Assembly (NCBI GenBank): GCA_040510375.1
Contig: JBEVJC010000019.1
Location: 62,001-126,000 of the forward strand
Direction of reading: 5' to 3'
DNA: 64,000 bases
Source of the DNA: JBEVJC01 sp040510375
GTDB taxonomy: Bacteria > Bacteroidota > Bacteroidia > Chitinophagales > Chitinophagaceae
Positions within the stretch are counted from its first letter, which is position 1, and every line of letters begins with the position of its first letter. The notes beneath the pieces are model-generated. The model worked only from the letters and a program-made list of their open reading frames with translations. It had not been told where the DNA came from and did no database searches. Shown here piece after piece: positions 35,613 to 44,895 of the stretch. The position numbers were made by a program, and so were the translations under genes.

Positions 35613-36358
35613 TCAGAATCCGGTTGAAGAGTTCCCAACATTGACCACTACATTCCCGACCTTCTGCCCTGTGCCGGTATAGGTAAATGCATCAGCTATA
35701 TTTTCGATTGCATAACTCCGGTCAATAACGGCTTTGAATTTTTGTTGACTGATCAGCTCCGTGATAAAGGTCAGTCCTCCTTTAATATCCTTCGGTACAA
35801 GAAAGAGCACGCGCTTTCCTCCCGTGATCCGTGTAAGTAAGGACCAGATAATAGCTGCAGTTGGGAGGAACCGATAGCACCTGTCGCACCATAGACCATT
35901 GCAGTTTGTCCCGTTTTAAACTGAAGTTGGAGAAGGCTTGCTGCAGCGTAATAGGCGCCTTCGATACATGCCGCGGCTTGATCATAGGGCAGACTGCCAG
36001 GTATCAGGACGATACCGCCGTCTTCCGGAAACACAAGATATTCCGCGAGCGACCCAACACCAAACACGCCGCCAAACCCCATCACACGTTCACCCTTCCT
36101 GAACTTAGTCACTTTGCTACCGGTAGCCACAATTTCGCCCGCAAAGTCAGAACCGATGAATGATGTTTTGGGTTTGAACAACCCGGTGAACAGGCGCATA
36201 TAAAAAGGCTTGCCGGTTAATACATGATAATCCGTCCGGTTGGCGGTGCAGGTATGTACCCGGATCAGGAGATCATTTTCACCTGGAACAGGCTGCGGGA
36301 TTTCGCTGATGGATAACCCGGAAGGTGAACAATAACGGGAACGAAGCACTGCTCTCAT
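35613..36358 (-). pseudogene. zinc-free alcohol dehydrogenase/quinone reductase-type gene with internal deletion
   Basis: The first part (start at 36358, MRAVLRSRYCSPSGLSISEI) codes for the GroES-like domain of a medium-chain dehydrogenase and reaches the Rossmann motif YGATGAIGS. It then breaks into a wrong frame. The C-terminal part resumes in another frame at SLLTRITGGKRVLFLVPKDI near 35850 and runs to the normal ending GQKVGNVVVNVG at 35613. About 80-90 codons of the nucleotide-binding core are missing. Total length is about 745 bases versus roughly 990 for intact relatives. The two frames are a single broken gene, not two genes. Confidence 0.8.
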
Positions 36359-36433
36359 AAAATGAATGTAGTACAATAAATAATTAACAACATTAAATTT
36401 ATCCCGTAAGGAGATTTTGCTGAAACAACTTCT

Positions 36434-37597
36434 TTATTCAATCAACGATGTGGTTTTTTTTATGCGCCGGATTGCATTAAACAATGTGTCAAGATCGCCC
36501 TGGTTGTTGAAAGCATTGATAGAATACCGCAGGTACACTTTATCATCCTGGCGCATTACCGGTATCTGGATTTTGTAATCATCATACAGGTGTAACTTCA
36601 GTTTCTCCGGTTCCCTGGTTTTTATTTCCGCGCTGCATAGTTGAAGCATGAATGCATCTGTTACAGGAGATAACGGAACTGTATCAAGAATGTCACAATA
36701 AGCTTTCGCATTTGCGTGCACCAGTTCCCTGCAATTGGCTGCCACCTGGCTCCAGTCATGCACTTTCATAAATTCCAGTGCAGCCGGTATAGTCAGGAAT
36801 GAGGTATAGTCACGGGTACCATTGGTCTGATGGTAATCGAGAAATTGCGAGTTCGATGGAAACAGGGATTTATATCCCCAGCTGATGATCAACGGATCAA
36901 TGGCTGACTGATACTCTTTCTTTACATATAAAAATGCGCTTCCTTTCGGAGTCATCATCCATTTGTGACAGGCACCAGTATAATAATCAAACGGTGCATT
37001 GTTTAAATCCAATGGTATTTGTCCGGGTGCATGCGCACCATCAACAAATGTCCGCAATCCTTTTTCCCGGGCAACTGCACAGATCTCCTCAACTGGTAAC
37101 CGGAGACCGGTAGTGCTGGTTATATGGCTGATGAATACCATTTTGGTCTTTGGGGTTAACCCTTTAAAAAACTCCGCTACTATTTCTTCTTTTGACGTCA
37201 CAGGCAGGGAGATATGCTGCCGTCTGTACGTGGCGCCAGCCTTTTCGCAGTAGTATTCCCATGTTTTATCGCATGCGCCATATTCAATATCGGTAGCCAA
37301 TATCTCATCCCCTGGCTGGAGTTTAAAACTTTTCGTAATAGCATTTACTGCATAGGATGGGTTGGTTACGTAAACCAGGTTATCCGGATCGCAATTGATA
37401 TAACCTGCCAATGCCTCGCGGGCGATGGTGAGATACTTTAGTCCATCTGAAACAATAAATTGAACAGGATCCTGCTCCATCTCCAACTGGAATTTCTGCC
37501 AGGTTTCAAATACAGGTCGGGTGCAGGCGCCAAACGATCCAAAATTCAGAAAAGTGATATCGTCTTTAATAAGGAAAAACTGCTTCAGGTTTTGCAT
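36434..37597 (-). CDS. class V aminotransferase-fold PLP enzyme (isopenicillin-N-epimerase/cysteine-desulfurase-like)
   Basis: Soluble enzyme of 387 aa beginning MQNLKQFFLIKDDITFLNFGSFG, the usual opening of isopenicillin N epimerase-like PLP proteins; the ATG at 37630 would add 11 residues. Visible features: LVYVTNPSYAVNAITKSF, the TFVDGAHAPGQIPLDL PLP-ring aspartate, and the Schiff-base lysine in YYTGACHKWMMTPKG. These enzymes act on cysteine- or amino-acid-derived substrates by epimerisation or lyase chemistry; the exact one cannot be told. The gene appears single. Confidence 0.9.
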   Translation of the reverse strand: MQNLKQFFLIKDDITFLNFGSFGACTRPVFETWQKFQLEMEQDPVQFIVSDGLKYLTIAREALAGYINCDPDNLVYVTNPSYAVNAITKSFKLQPGDEILATDIEYGACDKTWEYYCEKAGATYRRQHISLPVTSKEEIVAEFFKGLTPKTKMVFISHITSTTGLRLPVEEICAVAREKGLRTFVDGAHAPGQIPLDLNNAPFDYYTGACHKWMMTPKGSAFLYVKKEYQSAIDPLIISWGYKSLFPSNSQFLDYHQTNGTRDYTSFLTIPAALEFMKVHDWSQVAANCRELVHANAKAYCDILDTVPLSPVTDAFMLQLCSAEIKTREPEKLKLHLYDDYKIQIPVMRQDDKVYLRYSINAFNNQGDLDTLFNAIRRIKKTTSLIE

Positions 37598-37700
37598 ATT
37601 TAAATATAGAATAATCTTGATCGCGAACACAGGGGACTGAATAATTTCCTGGATTTTCAGAGTCAGATGAGACTAAGTGATAGCTGTCTAGCTGAATATT

Positions 37701-37984
37701 TCATTCTTTTTTCAACCATTCCACAAAATCAAGTTTGATTAAAGGCCAGTGTGTCATTACCGGTACAATAAGGATAATTTTGTTGGAAAAAATCTCCTAT
37801 CGCTTTAAAATCAATGGAACCGTAGTCTGCATTGGTGAAAAAATCAATATCAACCGATTCGCGGTGCCCCAGTTGAAGACTTAATGAAGTACCGCCAACC
37901 AGTCGGAAAGGTTGAAAGACAGGAGAATTCATTGTCTTTATTAAAAACCTTCCGTAATAATGGCGTAACTGTATTCCAATGCAT
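37701..37984 (-). pseudogene. broken AbiEii/AbiGii nucleotidyltransferase toxin gene
   Basis: The toxin partner of the XRE gene, multiply damaged. Its natural start at 37984 (MHWNTVTPLLRKV) lies 3 bases after the antitoxin stop, then a frameshift near 37935 moves to the frame with MNSPVFQPF, RLVGGTSLSLQLG and SVDIDFF, which is the GGTSL...DID nucleotidyltransferase core. After QQNYPYCTGND the sequence jumps to a C-terminal WPLIKLDFVEWLKKE in yet another frame, so roughly 120 codons are lost. Intact relatives are about 210-220 aa. No functional toxin can be made. Confidence 0.8.
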
Positions 37985-37987
37985 ACC

Positions 37988-38443
37988 TCAACTTTTTCCT
38001 GTAACGCTTTTTATCTTATCCCCGCCGTAATACCTTGTGATTTCCTTCTTTTCACGTGCATTTCCCCGCTCAAAGACACGTCTGATTACCGCCCTGTATT
38101 GCCGGCTCCAGTCTATTTTGTTCATATCCGTATCCCAGAAAAGAATGGATCTTATTTTATTCAGATCAGGCTTATTAGTATTTTGTCTTTGCTTAACCCG
38201 TTCAATATCATAGAAAACCTGAAGAATCATTAATGTACCCTCTTCCAACCCCAGCGCTTTCTCCAGTTTTATAGCTAGCGCAGTATTCATATCTCTTTTC
38301 CCTTTCGTGATTGATGTCAGGGTTTGTGGGTACTCACTAACCGCCAACGCCAGTTGCCCTTTTTTCAAATGCTGCTCCTGTATTTTCCGCTCCAGGTAGA
38401 TACCTGGATGGATTCCCTTAATGATATCAATGTCGCCATTCAT
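37988..38443 (-). CDS. XRE-family antitoxin of an AbiEii-type toxin-antitoxin pair
   Basis: A 151-residue protein with an HTH_3 (cro/C1) helix-turn-helix at about 20-70 (LKKGQLALAVSEYPQTLTSI, MNTALAIKLEKALGL) and a C-terminal segment with ILFWDTDMNKIDWSRQYRAVIRRVFERGN, typical of the antitoxins paired with AbiEii nucleotidyltransferases in Bacteroidota. The reading frame is complete while the toxin next to it is destroyed, leaving an orphan antitoxin. It could still repress its own promoter or counter a related toxin elsewhere. Confidence 0.88.
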   Translation of the reverse strand: MNGDIDIIKGIHPGIYLERKIQEQHLKKGQLALAVSEYPQTLTSITKGKRDMNTALAIKLEKALGLEEGTLMILQVFYDIERVKQRQNTNKPDLNKIRSILFWDTDMNKIDWSRQYRAVIRRVFERGNAREKKEITRYYGGDKIKSVTGKS

Positions 38444-38509
38444 ATCACAAAAGTAAACAGAATTGTTTACACAAAGAAACTAAAAAAACGCCTACCACTA
38501 TCCCTCTTA

Positions 38510-39577
38510 TCACGGTATAATCCGCTCAGTGCGTAGTTGCTGGAATAAACGTATAAAAGAGTCTTTAGTACTTCTGTATTCGAGAAAACCCAGTTTCCTG
38601 CTTTTAGACATGTCTGTCATTATTTCAATCGGTCTTCCGAGATCCAGGTCAGTATGCCAGGCAGAGGTTAATTGACCAAGTGTATGTTTTTTCAGATGGT
38701 ATTTCGCAACTATTTCATTCCATAAATCTGCGCGGTCATCCAAATGAGATGCCAGCGGACGAATGGTTCCATCATACCCAACCGGTTTAATATCGAACCA
38801 GGCGGCGATTTCTTTCCAAAGCCATTTCCATCGGAAAACATCCCCATTCACAATATTGAATGCTTCATTGTGCGCCCGGGGAGTGATGGCTGCCCAGATC
38901 AGCTGGTCAGCAAGAATTTCCGCATCGGTTACATCTGATAATCCTTCCCATTGTGCCTGGGAGCCTGGCCAGGCAAAAGGGAAACCGTATTCTTTGCACA
39001 GGCTTCCATATACCGCCAGGGTGGTGCCAAGGTTCATCGCATTACCCACGGTCTTTCCAATGATGGTATGAGGCCGGTGGATACTCCAGGTAAACCCATC
39101 CCTTGCAGCAGCTGCATACACTTCATCTTCCTGGGCATAATAAAAATTTTCCAATTCAAGGCGGGGGTGTTCTTCGCGAACGGGAGTTTCCGGATTGGTT
39201 CCGTCTTTTGCATACGCATCAAACGGTCCGAGATAATGTTTCAGTCCGGTAACGAGAGCTACATGTTGTACCGATTTTCCGGGCGACAAGGCATTGAGAA
39301 GGTTTCTGACCATTGCGCCATTGACACGGATATTTTCCGCTTCCGTGTTATTGCGCATCCAGGTTGTTATAAAAACATGGGTTGGACGGATTTTCTCCAA
39401 TACCGATTTAAGCTGGTCTGCCTGCAGCAGGTCTCCGGTTATATGTTTTAATCCGGGTATCCCGTTATTATTATGTCGGGACAAACCGTAACTGGTCCAT
39501 CCTTTTTCTAAAAGCCTTGTTGCAAGATTGCTTCCCGCTATCCCTGTACTTCCCACTACCAGCGCAATATTTTCCAT
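38510..39577 (-). CDS. PRISE-type SDR (progesterone 5-beta-reductase/iridoid-synthase-like)
   Basis: An extended SDR of 355 aa with the NAD(P) motif VVGSTGIAGSNLA, the GLSRHNNN strand and, as the group signature, LENFYYAQEDEVYAAA followed by WSIHRPHTIIGKTVG; plant P5betaR proteins have the same NFYYxQED catalytic tyrosine motif. These enzymes reduce activated C=C bonds of enones. The bacterial substrate is unknown. It stands alone in orientation next to the XRE antitoxin gene and is 218 bases from the divergent winged-helix regulator. Confidence 0.85.
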   Translation of the reverse strand: MENIALVVGSTGIAGSNLATRLLEKGWTSYGLSRHNNNGIPGLKHITGDLLQADQLKSVLEKIRPTHVFITTWMRNNTEAENIRVNGAMVRNLLNALSPGKSVQHVALVTGLKHYLGPFDAYAKDGTNPETPVREEHPRLELENFYYAQEDEVYAAAARDGFTWSIHRPHTIIGKTVGNAMNLGTTLAVYGSLCKEYGFPFAWPGSQAQWEGLSDVTDAEILADQLIWAAITPRAHNEAFNIVNGDVFRWKWLWKEIAAWFDIKPVGYDGTIRPLASHLDDRADLWNEIVAKYHLKKHTLGQLTSAWHTDLDLGRPIEIMTDMSKSRKLGFLEYRSTKDSFIRLFQQLRTERIIP

Positions 39578-39698
39578 GTGTTGTCATTAAACAACAAAAT
39601 TACCGATTAGGGTGCATTTGCTGGTCATCAGTCCGGGGCGAAGAACCATACTATTTACCACCCGGAAAATGATTGGATCTTTAATTCCGGACTTGATA

Positions 39699-39712
39699 TT
39701 ACCTTTAGGTAA
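39699..39712. repeat. small palindrome upstream of a winged-helix regulator gene
   Basis: TTACC-4-GGTAA followed by seven T (39714-39720). It might be a weak terminator on the plus strand or an operator for the regulator starting at 39796. The stem is only 5 bases, so support is limited. Confidence 0.25.
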
Positions 39713-39795
39713 GTTTTTTTAGGCTTGTTGATCTCCCATCGTACCCTGATATCCTTAGACCTGAATGTAATCTTTGCAACTAAATACCTGACTCT

Positions 39796-40680
39796 ATGCT
39801 TATTACACGCAATCACTCCGAAAAACGCAAATACCTGTTCCCATTGACAGGTCTCTTGTTCATTGCTGTAATCTGTGTGGCTTTCAGTATGGATGATAAC
39901 GGTTTTGATATCTCCAGGAGGGAAGTTTTACTCCGCAGGATCGGACATGAAACACTTTTACAGTCGGGCGACAGTACATCACGGGTACTCCCGGTAATAA
40001 AGATTAGCGGGAATGAATACCAGATCAGGTTTGAGAATGATCTTACTTTTCAACCGGACTCACTGGTGAATATTACCCGGCGTTTGCTGGCGGGGGCTCC
40101 ACACACCGATGACTATGTAGTAAACGTTCTTAACTGCGGCAACTCCACAGTAGCATATGGATATGCCATATCCAACAATGAAAAAGATGATATTGTAGCA
40201 TGTTTAGGCAGAAAGCAACCAAGGGCCTGTTATATGATCAATATCAAATTCAAACCAACAGGAATCAATACTGCAAAGAACAGATACCTGCTGGGCGGCC
40301 TGGCCGTTTTAGCATTGGTCGGATTTATTTTTCTAAGACCTGTCAGGTCAAAAAAAGTTGTGCCTGAAGTTAAGGGTACAGGTATGTTCAATCTGGGTTC
40401 AGTGTTATTCGATTCAGGTAGCCGGAAACTCGTAATAGATGGAAAAACGACAGACCTGACCGCAACGGAAACCCGTGTATTGCTCATTTTCGCTTTGTCT
40501 CCCAACGAGACTATAGAGAGAAGCCGGCTGCAAAAAGAGATCTGGGAAGATGAAGGCGTTATTGTCGGACGCAGTCTGGATATGTTCATATCAAAACTCA
40601 GGAAAAAACTGGAATCAGATCCGAACATCAAAATTGCCGTTATCCGTGGAAAAGGCTATAAACTTGAAATTGCATCTTAA
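39796..40680 (+). CDS. membrane-anchored OmpR-type winged-helix regulator
   Basis: A protein of 294 aa. N-terminal membrane helix (LFPLTGLLFIAVICVAFSM), a periplasmic sensor-like region (about 35-155), a second helix (YLLGGLAVLALVGFIFL) and a cytoplasmic OmpR/PhoB-type winged helix (about 200-294: NLGSVLFDSGSRKLVIDG, LTATETRVLLIFALSPNETI, LDMFISKLRKKLESD, IAVIRGKGYKLEI). It has the one-component ToxR-like layout with no receiver or kinase, a form often seen in Chitinophagaceae. Target genes are unknown; the esterase gene downstream is a candidate. Confidence 0.88.
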   Translation: MLITRNHSEKRKYLFPLTGLLFIAVICVAFSMDDNGFDISRREVLLRRIGHETLLQSGDSTSRVLPVIKISGNEYQIRFENDLTFQPDSLVNITRRLLAGAPHTDDYVVNVLNCGNSTVAYGYAISNNEKDDIVACLGRKQPRACYMINIKFKPTGINTAKNRYLLGGLAVLALVGFIFLRPVRSKKVVPEVKGTGMFNLGSVLFDSGSRKLVIDGKTTDLTATETRVLLIFALSPNETIERSRLQKEIWEDEGVIVGRSLDMFISKLRKKLESDPNIKIAVIRGKGYKLEIAS

Positions 40681-40776
40681 GCCACCCACACTTGATACGA
40701 TTGTGAGCGGTTACCATCAACCATCGGGGGATTTTAACGCGGTAGCAAAACGAGTTTTTTGAGTTAAATTTATTAT

Positions 40777-42408
40777 ATGCTCAAATTACTTTTTTGCATT
40801 TTCCTGATTAACTATACATCGTCCCATGCCCAGTTTCATCAGGTACCCAAGATGCAATCGATCGGGCATTCTACCGTGGTACATACAGGGAATGGTTATA
40901 TACAAGGATTTTCAGAAATGCCGGATCTGGCGGTTTACCTGGGCATCCCCTATGCTGCACCACCTGTCGATAGTTTGCGTTGGCGATCTCCCGTACCGCC
41001 CCGCCACTGGGCCGATACACTTTTGGCAACCGCTTACGGACCATCCTGCCCTCAACTTTCCAAAGACAATGAACCAACTAGCGAAGACTGCTTATACCTT
41101 AATGTGTTTACTTCCATTCATGCTAAAAAAACAGCCGGGCAGAAAATGCCGGTGATGTTATGGATTCACGGAGGAGGTTTTCTGGGTGGAAGTGCAAAAG
41201 GTTATGATGGACGTATATTAGCAAAAAAAGGCGTGGTGGTGGTGACCATCAATTACCGGGTTGGGCCTTTTGGCTATTTATATCATCCTGCGCTGCTGAC
41301 ATCTCCGGCAAACAAGGGTGTTGGAAATTATGGATTGCTTGACCAGATTGCAGCACTTAAATGGGTAAGTCAAAATATTGCTGCATTTGGTGGTGATCCC
41401 GGGAATATCACCATTTGGGGAGAATCGGCAGGCGCTTTTTCGGTAGGTGCACTCTTGGCCACACCTCTGGCAAAAGGTTTGTTTCATAAGGCAATACTGG
41501 AAAGCGGAACGGGTTTGATAAATGGAATACAAAGCAAAGCAGCGGCCGCGCAATACGCCATAACCCGCGCAGAATTGGTTGGTATAAAAGGCAACAGCGA
41601 CACTGCATACAAAGCCTTATATGCACTTCCTGCAGAGCAATTAGTTCAAATGCATACCCGGCCAGACCGTCCACAGCTTCAGGGTTTCTATGTATGGTTT
41701 TCACCGGTGGTTGACGGGGAGATAGTTCCTTTACCCCTCGACAAAGCAATCAACGGGAATAAGTGGAATAATGTATCGCTGCTTTTAGGGACCAACCTAC
41801 ATGAAGGGGCGTACTTTCAGCGCGAGAAGCCCACAGATGATACTGCGGAATATTACCGGCTACTGGGTAAAGAAAGTATGGGTGACACTACAGGAATATT
41901 GAAAGCTTTTTATTTGGTACATGATACGGGAGAAATATTAACCAGATCGCAGGAAGTTGTAGGCGATTTTGCCTTTGCCGCTCCTGCCCGTGCGCTGGCC
42001 AGACTTGCAACCGCGAAGAATGGTAAAGTTTTCCTTTACCATTTTACGCGGTTGCCGAAAGACAATCTCGGTAATGAGATGAAAGCCCTGCATTCAACTG
42101 AACTGCCTTTTGTTTTTGGCTACACTCCCGACAATTGGGTGCCCTACAAAATATACAATGGCAAAAATGCAGCTGACGTATTTTTAGCCGATGCCGTAAG
42201 TACCTACTGGACGAACTTCGCCAAATACGGCACGCCTAACGGGCCGGCCGGAGTTAACCAAAAGCTCCCTTCATGGCCAGTCTACGAGTTAAAAAATAAT
42301 TCTTATCTGCAGATAGGAGAGCAAATAAAACCAGGAACCAATTTGAAAAAGCGGCAAATGGACGCGGCGGATCAGCTTGCAAAACAAAAAGGTGAAGTCC
42401 GGTTTTGA
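40777..42408 (+). CDS. type-B carboxylesterase
   Basis: Exported alpha/beta-hydrolase of 543 aa. Signal peptide (LKLLFCIFLINYTSSHA), the type-B signature EDCLYLNVFT and MLWIHGGGFLGGS oxyanion loop, nucleophile GESAG with Ser217, and later VLLGTNLHEG and LHSTELPFVFGY with a probable catalytic histidine at HST. Family members hydrolyse carboxylic esters; the natural substrate is open. It starts 96 bases after the winged-helix regulator in the same direction. Confidence 0.92.
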   Translation: MLKLLFCIFLINYTSSHAQFHQVPKMQSIGHSTVVHTGNGYIQGFSEMPDLAVYLGIPYAAPPVDSLRWRSPVPPRHWADTLLATAYGPSCPQLSKDNEPTSEDCLYLNVFTSIHAKKTAGQKMPVMLWIHGGGFLGGSAKGYDGRILAKKGVVVVTINYRVGPFGYLYHPALLTSPANKGVGNYGLLDQIAALKWVSQNIAAFGGDPGNITIWGESAGAFSVGALLATPLAKGLFHKAILESGTGLINGIQSKAAAAQYAITRAELVGIKGNSDTAYKALYALPAEQLVQMHTRPDRPQLQGFYVWFSPVVDGEIVPLPLDKAINGNKWNNVSLLLGTNLHEGAYFQREKPTDDTAEYYRLLGKESMGDTTGILKAFYLVHDTGEILTRSQEVVGDFAFAAPARALARLATAKNGKVFLYHFTRLPKDNLGNEMKALHSTELPFVFGYTPDNWVPYKIYNGKNAADVFLADAVSTYWTNFAKYGTPNGPAGVNQKLPSWPVYELKNNSYLQIGEQIKPGTNLKKRQMDAADQLAKQKGEVRF

Positions 42409-42500
42409 AGGGCAGGATGACAGATTGGGCCGGTTCGATTTTCTACCGAATATGGATAACATGACCTGATTTGGTTAATATTTTTTATGGATCCTGATGT

Positions 42501-43148
42501 CTATAGTTTTGTTACAACCTTTATATTAAATTCAATGGAATCCGCAATAGCCTGATCCTTTAAATTATCAAAGAACGTTCCTGAATTATAACGGACACCC
42601 CATTTTGTCCGATCAATGACCAGCCTGGCATCCGCTTCTAGAATGCTGTCCTTAACTTCTATTCTGGCCGGAAATGTGACCGGGTGTGTGATACCTTTAA
42701 TGGTCAGGTTCGCTGTAATTTCCTTAACCTCAACATTTATTGGTGCCACCCTGGTAATAGCAATTGTAGAATTGGGAAATTTTTTAACATCAAAAAAATC
42801 AGGATTTTTTAAGTGGTCAATAAGGTTATTATCATTCCTGTGGTCATCCCCTACAATTGTACTCATGTCTACTTCAACAGCACCACCCATGAGTTCACCG
42901 TTTTTAATCATCAATTCCCCTTGTGATACATAAACGTACCCTGTATGAGAACCCATTGGGCCGGACCCTTTCCAGGTTATAACAGATTCCTTTTTGTCTA
43001 TCTTAATATATTTTTCATCCCCTACATGTAATGATAAAGGGTTTCCCGGTGCATTGTTTCCCTTTTCCCCTTTTGCGTTTCCGCCGCAACCGAAGAATAA
43101 AGGAGCAATAATTAAAATCAGGCTAGTGATTGATGTTTTGTTGTTCAT
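42501..43148 (-). CDS. YceI-family lipoprotein
   Basis: Lipid-binding lipocalin-like protein of 215 aa. Lipobox PLFFGC (Cys21) followed by a charged linker, then the YceI barrel: YIKIDKKESVITWKGSGPMG, VEVDMSTIV, HLKNPDFFDVKKFPNSTIAI, TANLTIKGITHPVTFPA and RTKWGVRYNSGTFFD are all standard. YceI proteins bind long isoprenoid chains and often accompany respiratory proteins. No operon partner is visible. Confidence 0.93.
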   Translation of the reverse strand: MNNKTSITSLILIIAPLFFGCGGNAKGEKGNNAPGNPLSLHVGDEKYIKIDKKESVITWKGSGPMGSHTGYVYVSQGELMIKNGELMGGAVEVDMSTIVGDDHRNDNNLIDHLKNPDFFDVKKFPNSTIAITRVAPINVEVKEITANLTIKGITHPVTFPARIEVKDSILEADARLVIDRTKWGVRYNSGTFFDNLKDQAIADSIEFNIKVVTKL

Positions 43149-43509
43149 ACTAATGAAATGACATTTGGTTAATAATAATTGATATCAAAATTGATCCTGC
43201 GATATTACTCTGATATCCTGCAACCAGGGAATTTTGATTGTAAATAAGAATGTAAACTTTGTAAATAAATACTTGACAATATGGATGTTAGCGCGAGTCG
43301 CGCGGGGCGACGAATATATCTTCATCTATTGTACTGATATCAGCTACATATCCGGCTGACTGAACACGGATGATCGGTAGAATATGTTTTCAACTTTTGT
43401 ATCTTTAATCGGCTTCAGTTCCGGGCTGAACGTTTTCCCAATGCCCCGCCGAACGCAAAGTCCTGACCGTTGGTTGCAAAGCGGTCTTATGAAACTGTAA
43501 ATTTTTGCA
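43149..43509. other. intergenic region, 361 bases
   Basis: No gene recognised. A 10-base palindrome CTGATATCAG lies at 43334-43343. The region separates the divergent YceI and P1-peptidase genes and presumably holds both promoters; no confident -33/-7 pair could be picked out. Confidence 0.4.
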
Positions 43510-44895
43510 ATGATTAATAAGAAAGATATTTTCATATCCATTGTCCTCGCGACGATTTCTTTTCATTCCTTAAACGGCCAAACAACTAATTTGATTAAAA
43601 GAGATTCAATTTTGAAATTTGAATTTCAGGGTATGCGAATTGGGGTGGCCGAAAACGAAGAAGGACCAACAGGAACAACAGTGTTTTATTTCCCCGATGG
43701 TGTTATGGCGGCAGGTGATATAAGAGGGGGCGCCACCGGTACGCTAAATTCTTCAGTTGTGTCGACAAGTTATGAAAGGAAGATGATTAATGCCGTTGTG
43801 TTTTCGGGTGGATCATGGTTTGGTTTATCAGCTGCCACAGGAGTGGCTAATGAAATAAAAAACATTAAGGCAAAAGAGGGGAATGTTGACCATGTTCCAG
43901 GTGTGCTTGGTGCTATCATTTATGATGTTGGAGACCGGAGGTTTAGCAGGGTGACGCCTGATGATCAACTCGGAAAAGAGGCATTAAATTCTGCGAAGCA
44001 GAACTGGTTTCCTCTTGGGGCTAAAGGTGCCGGGCGATTTGCTATGCAGGGAGGCTATTATTTTAATATACCAAGAGATAAAGGGGTTGATAGTTATGAT
44101 TTATGGCCACATTCAGGACAAGGTGGAGCATTTGCAACTATTGGTAAAACCAAAATTGCCGTTTTCACCGTTGTTAACGCACTGGGCGCAATCGTTGACC
44201 GGAATGGAAAGGTAGTCAGATGTCATCGTAACTCAACTGATGAGGATTGCCCCTCCATCGAGGATTTGATTCGAAGATCCAAAATTGGCAAACAATTAAA
44301 TTCAAAAGATAAAGACGGTCCCACAGAAAGCACTACGTTAACGTTGGTCGTGACAAATCAAAAATTGCCTTTCTGGGCTCTGCAAAGAATGGCGACACAA
44401 GTTCACACTTCGATGGGACGCGGCATCCAACCCTTTTCAACTCAATTCGATGGTGATGTGCTTTATGCTGTAACAACAGGTGAAATTGACAATTCAGATT
44501 TGTCGCCTATTGATTTAGCTGTTGCCGCCTCCGAATTGGCCTGGGATGCCATCCTCAATAGTGTGCCTCAATTGCCAGCACTTCCGAAGGACACTCAATC
44601 AGTTGTTAAACACGGATCATTCAAGTCGTATGTGGGTATTTACAATTTCTATGGCGGTAGTCAATTGACCATTTCAGAGAATAACAACGGGCTAACTGCA
44701 AAATTTAAAGGCAATGGACGTATATATTTTGATGAAAATAAAGAGTACCGTTTGAAACCTGCCGCCAATGGATTATTTATTATTGATGCACCATCCAAAG
44801 ATGTAATACGATTTAATCAATTAAAGGAAAGTTCTGTTGCAACAAGCATGACCATCAATCCGGGTCCATGGCACATTGAGGCAAAACGGAATTAA
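43510..44895 (+). CDS. P1/S58-family (DmpA-like) peptidase with C-terminal DUF3471-like domain
   Basis: A protein of 461 aa with an N-terminal signal-like segment (SIVLATISFHSLNGQ). Residues 40-350 match the P1/S58 self-processing peptidases: VFSGGSWFGLSAATGV, GAIIYDVGDRRF, the glycine-rich ALGAIVDRNGKV segment and STTLTLVVTN around 271-280, where the autocatalytic threonine is expected, though the preceding residue is serine instead of the usual asparagine. The last 85 residues (YVGIYNFYGGSQLTIS ... FIIDAPSKDVIRF) look like a DUF3471 add-on, normally fused to beta-lactamase-fold enzymes. It probably cleaves small peptides in the periplasm. Confidence 0.82.
   Translation: MINKKDIFISIVLATISFHSLNGQTTNLIKRDSILKFEFQGMRIGVAENEEGPTGTTVFYFPDGVMAAGDIRGGATGTLNSSVVSTSYERKMINAVVFSGGSWFGLSAATGVANEIKNIKAKEGNVDHVPGVLGAIIYDVGDRRFSRVTPDDQLGKEALNSAKQNWFPLGAKGAGRFAMQGGYYFNIPRDKGVDSYDLWPHSGQGGAFATIGKTKIAVFTVVNALGAIVDRNGKVVRCHRNSTDEDCPSIEDLIRRSKIGKQLNSKDKDGPTESTTLTLVVTNQKLPFWALQRMATQVHTSMGRGIQPFSTQFDGDVLYAVTTGEIDNSDLSPIDLAVAASELAWDAILNSVPQLPALPKDTQSVVKHGSFKSYVGIYNFYGGSQLTISENNNGLTAKFKGNGRIYFDENKEYRLKPAANGLFIIDAPSKDVIRFNQLKESSVATSMTINPGPWHIEAKRN

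Noticed and set aside
38951..39451. 166-codon plus-strand frame
   Set aside because: Opposite the PRISE gene, cysteine-rich and without domain resemblance; treated as a shadow.
43344..43541. 65-codon minus-strand frame in the YceI/P1-peptidase gap
   Set aside because: Overlaps the start of the P1 peptidase, no recognisable features and no downstream partner.
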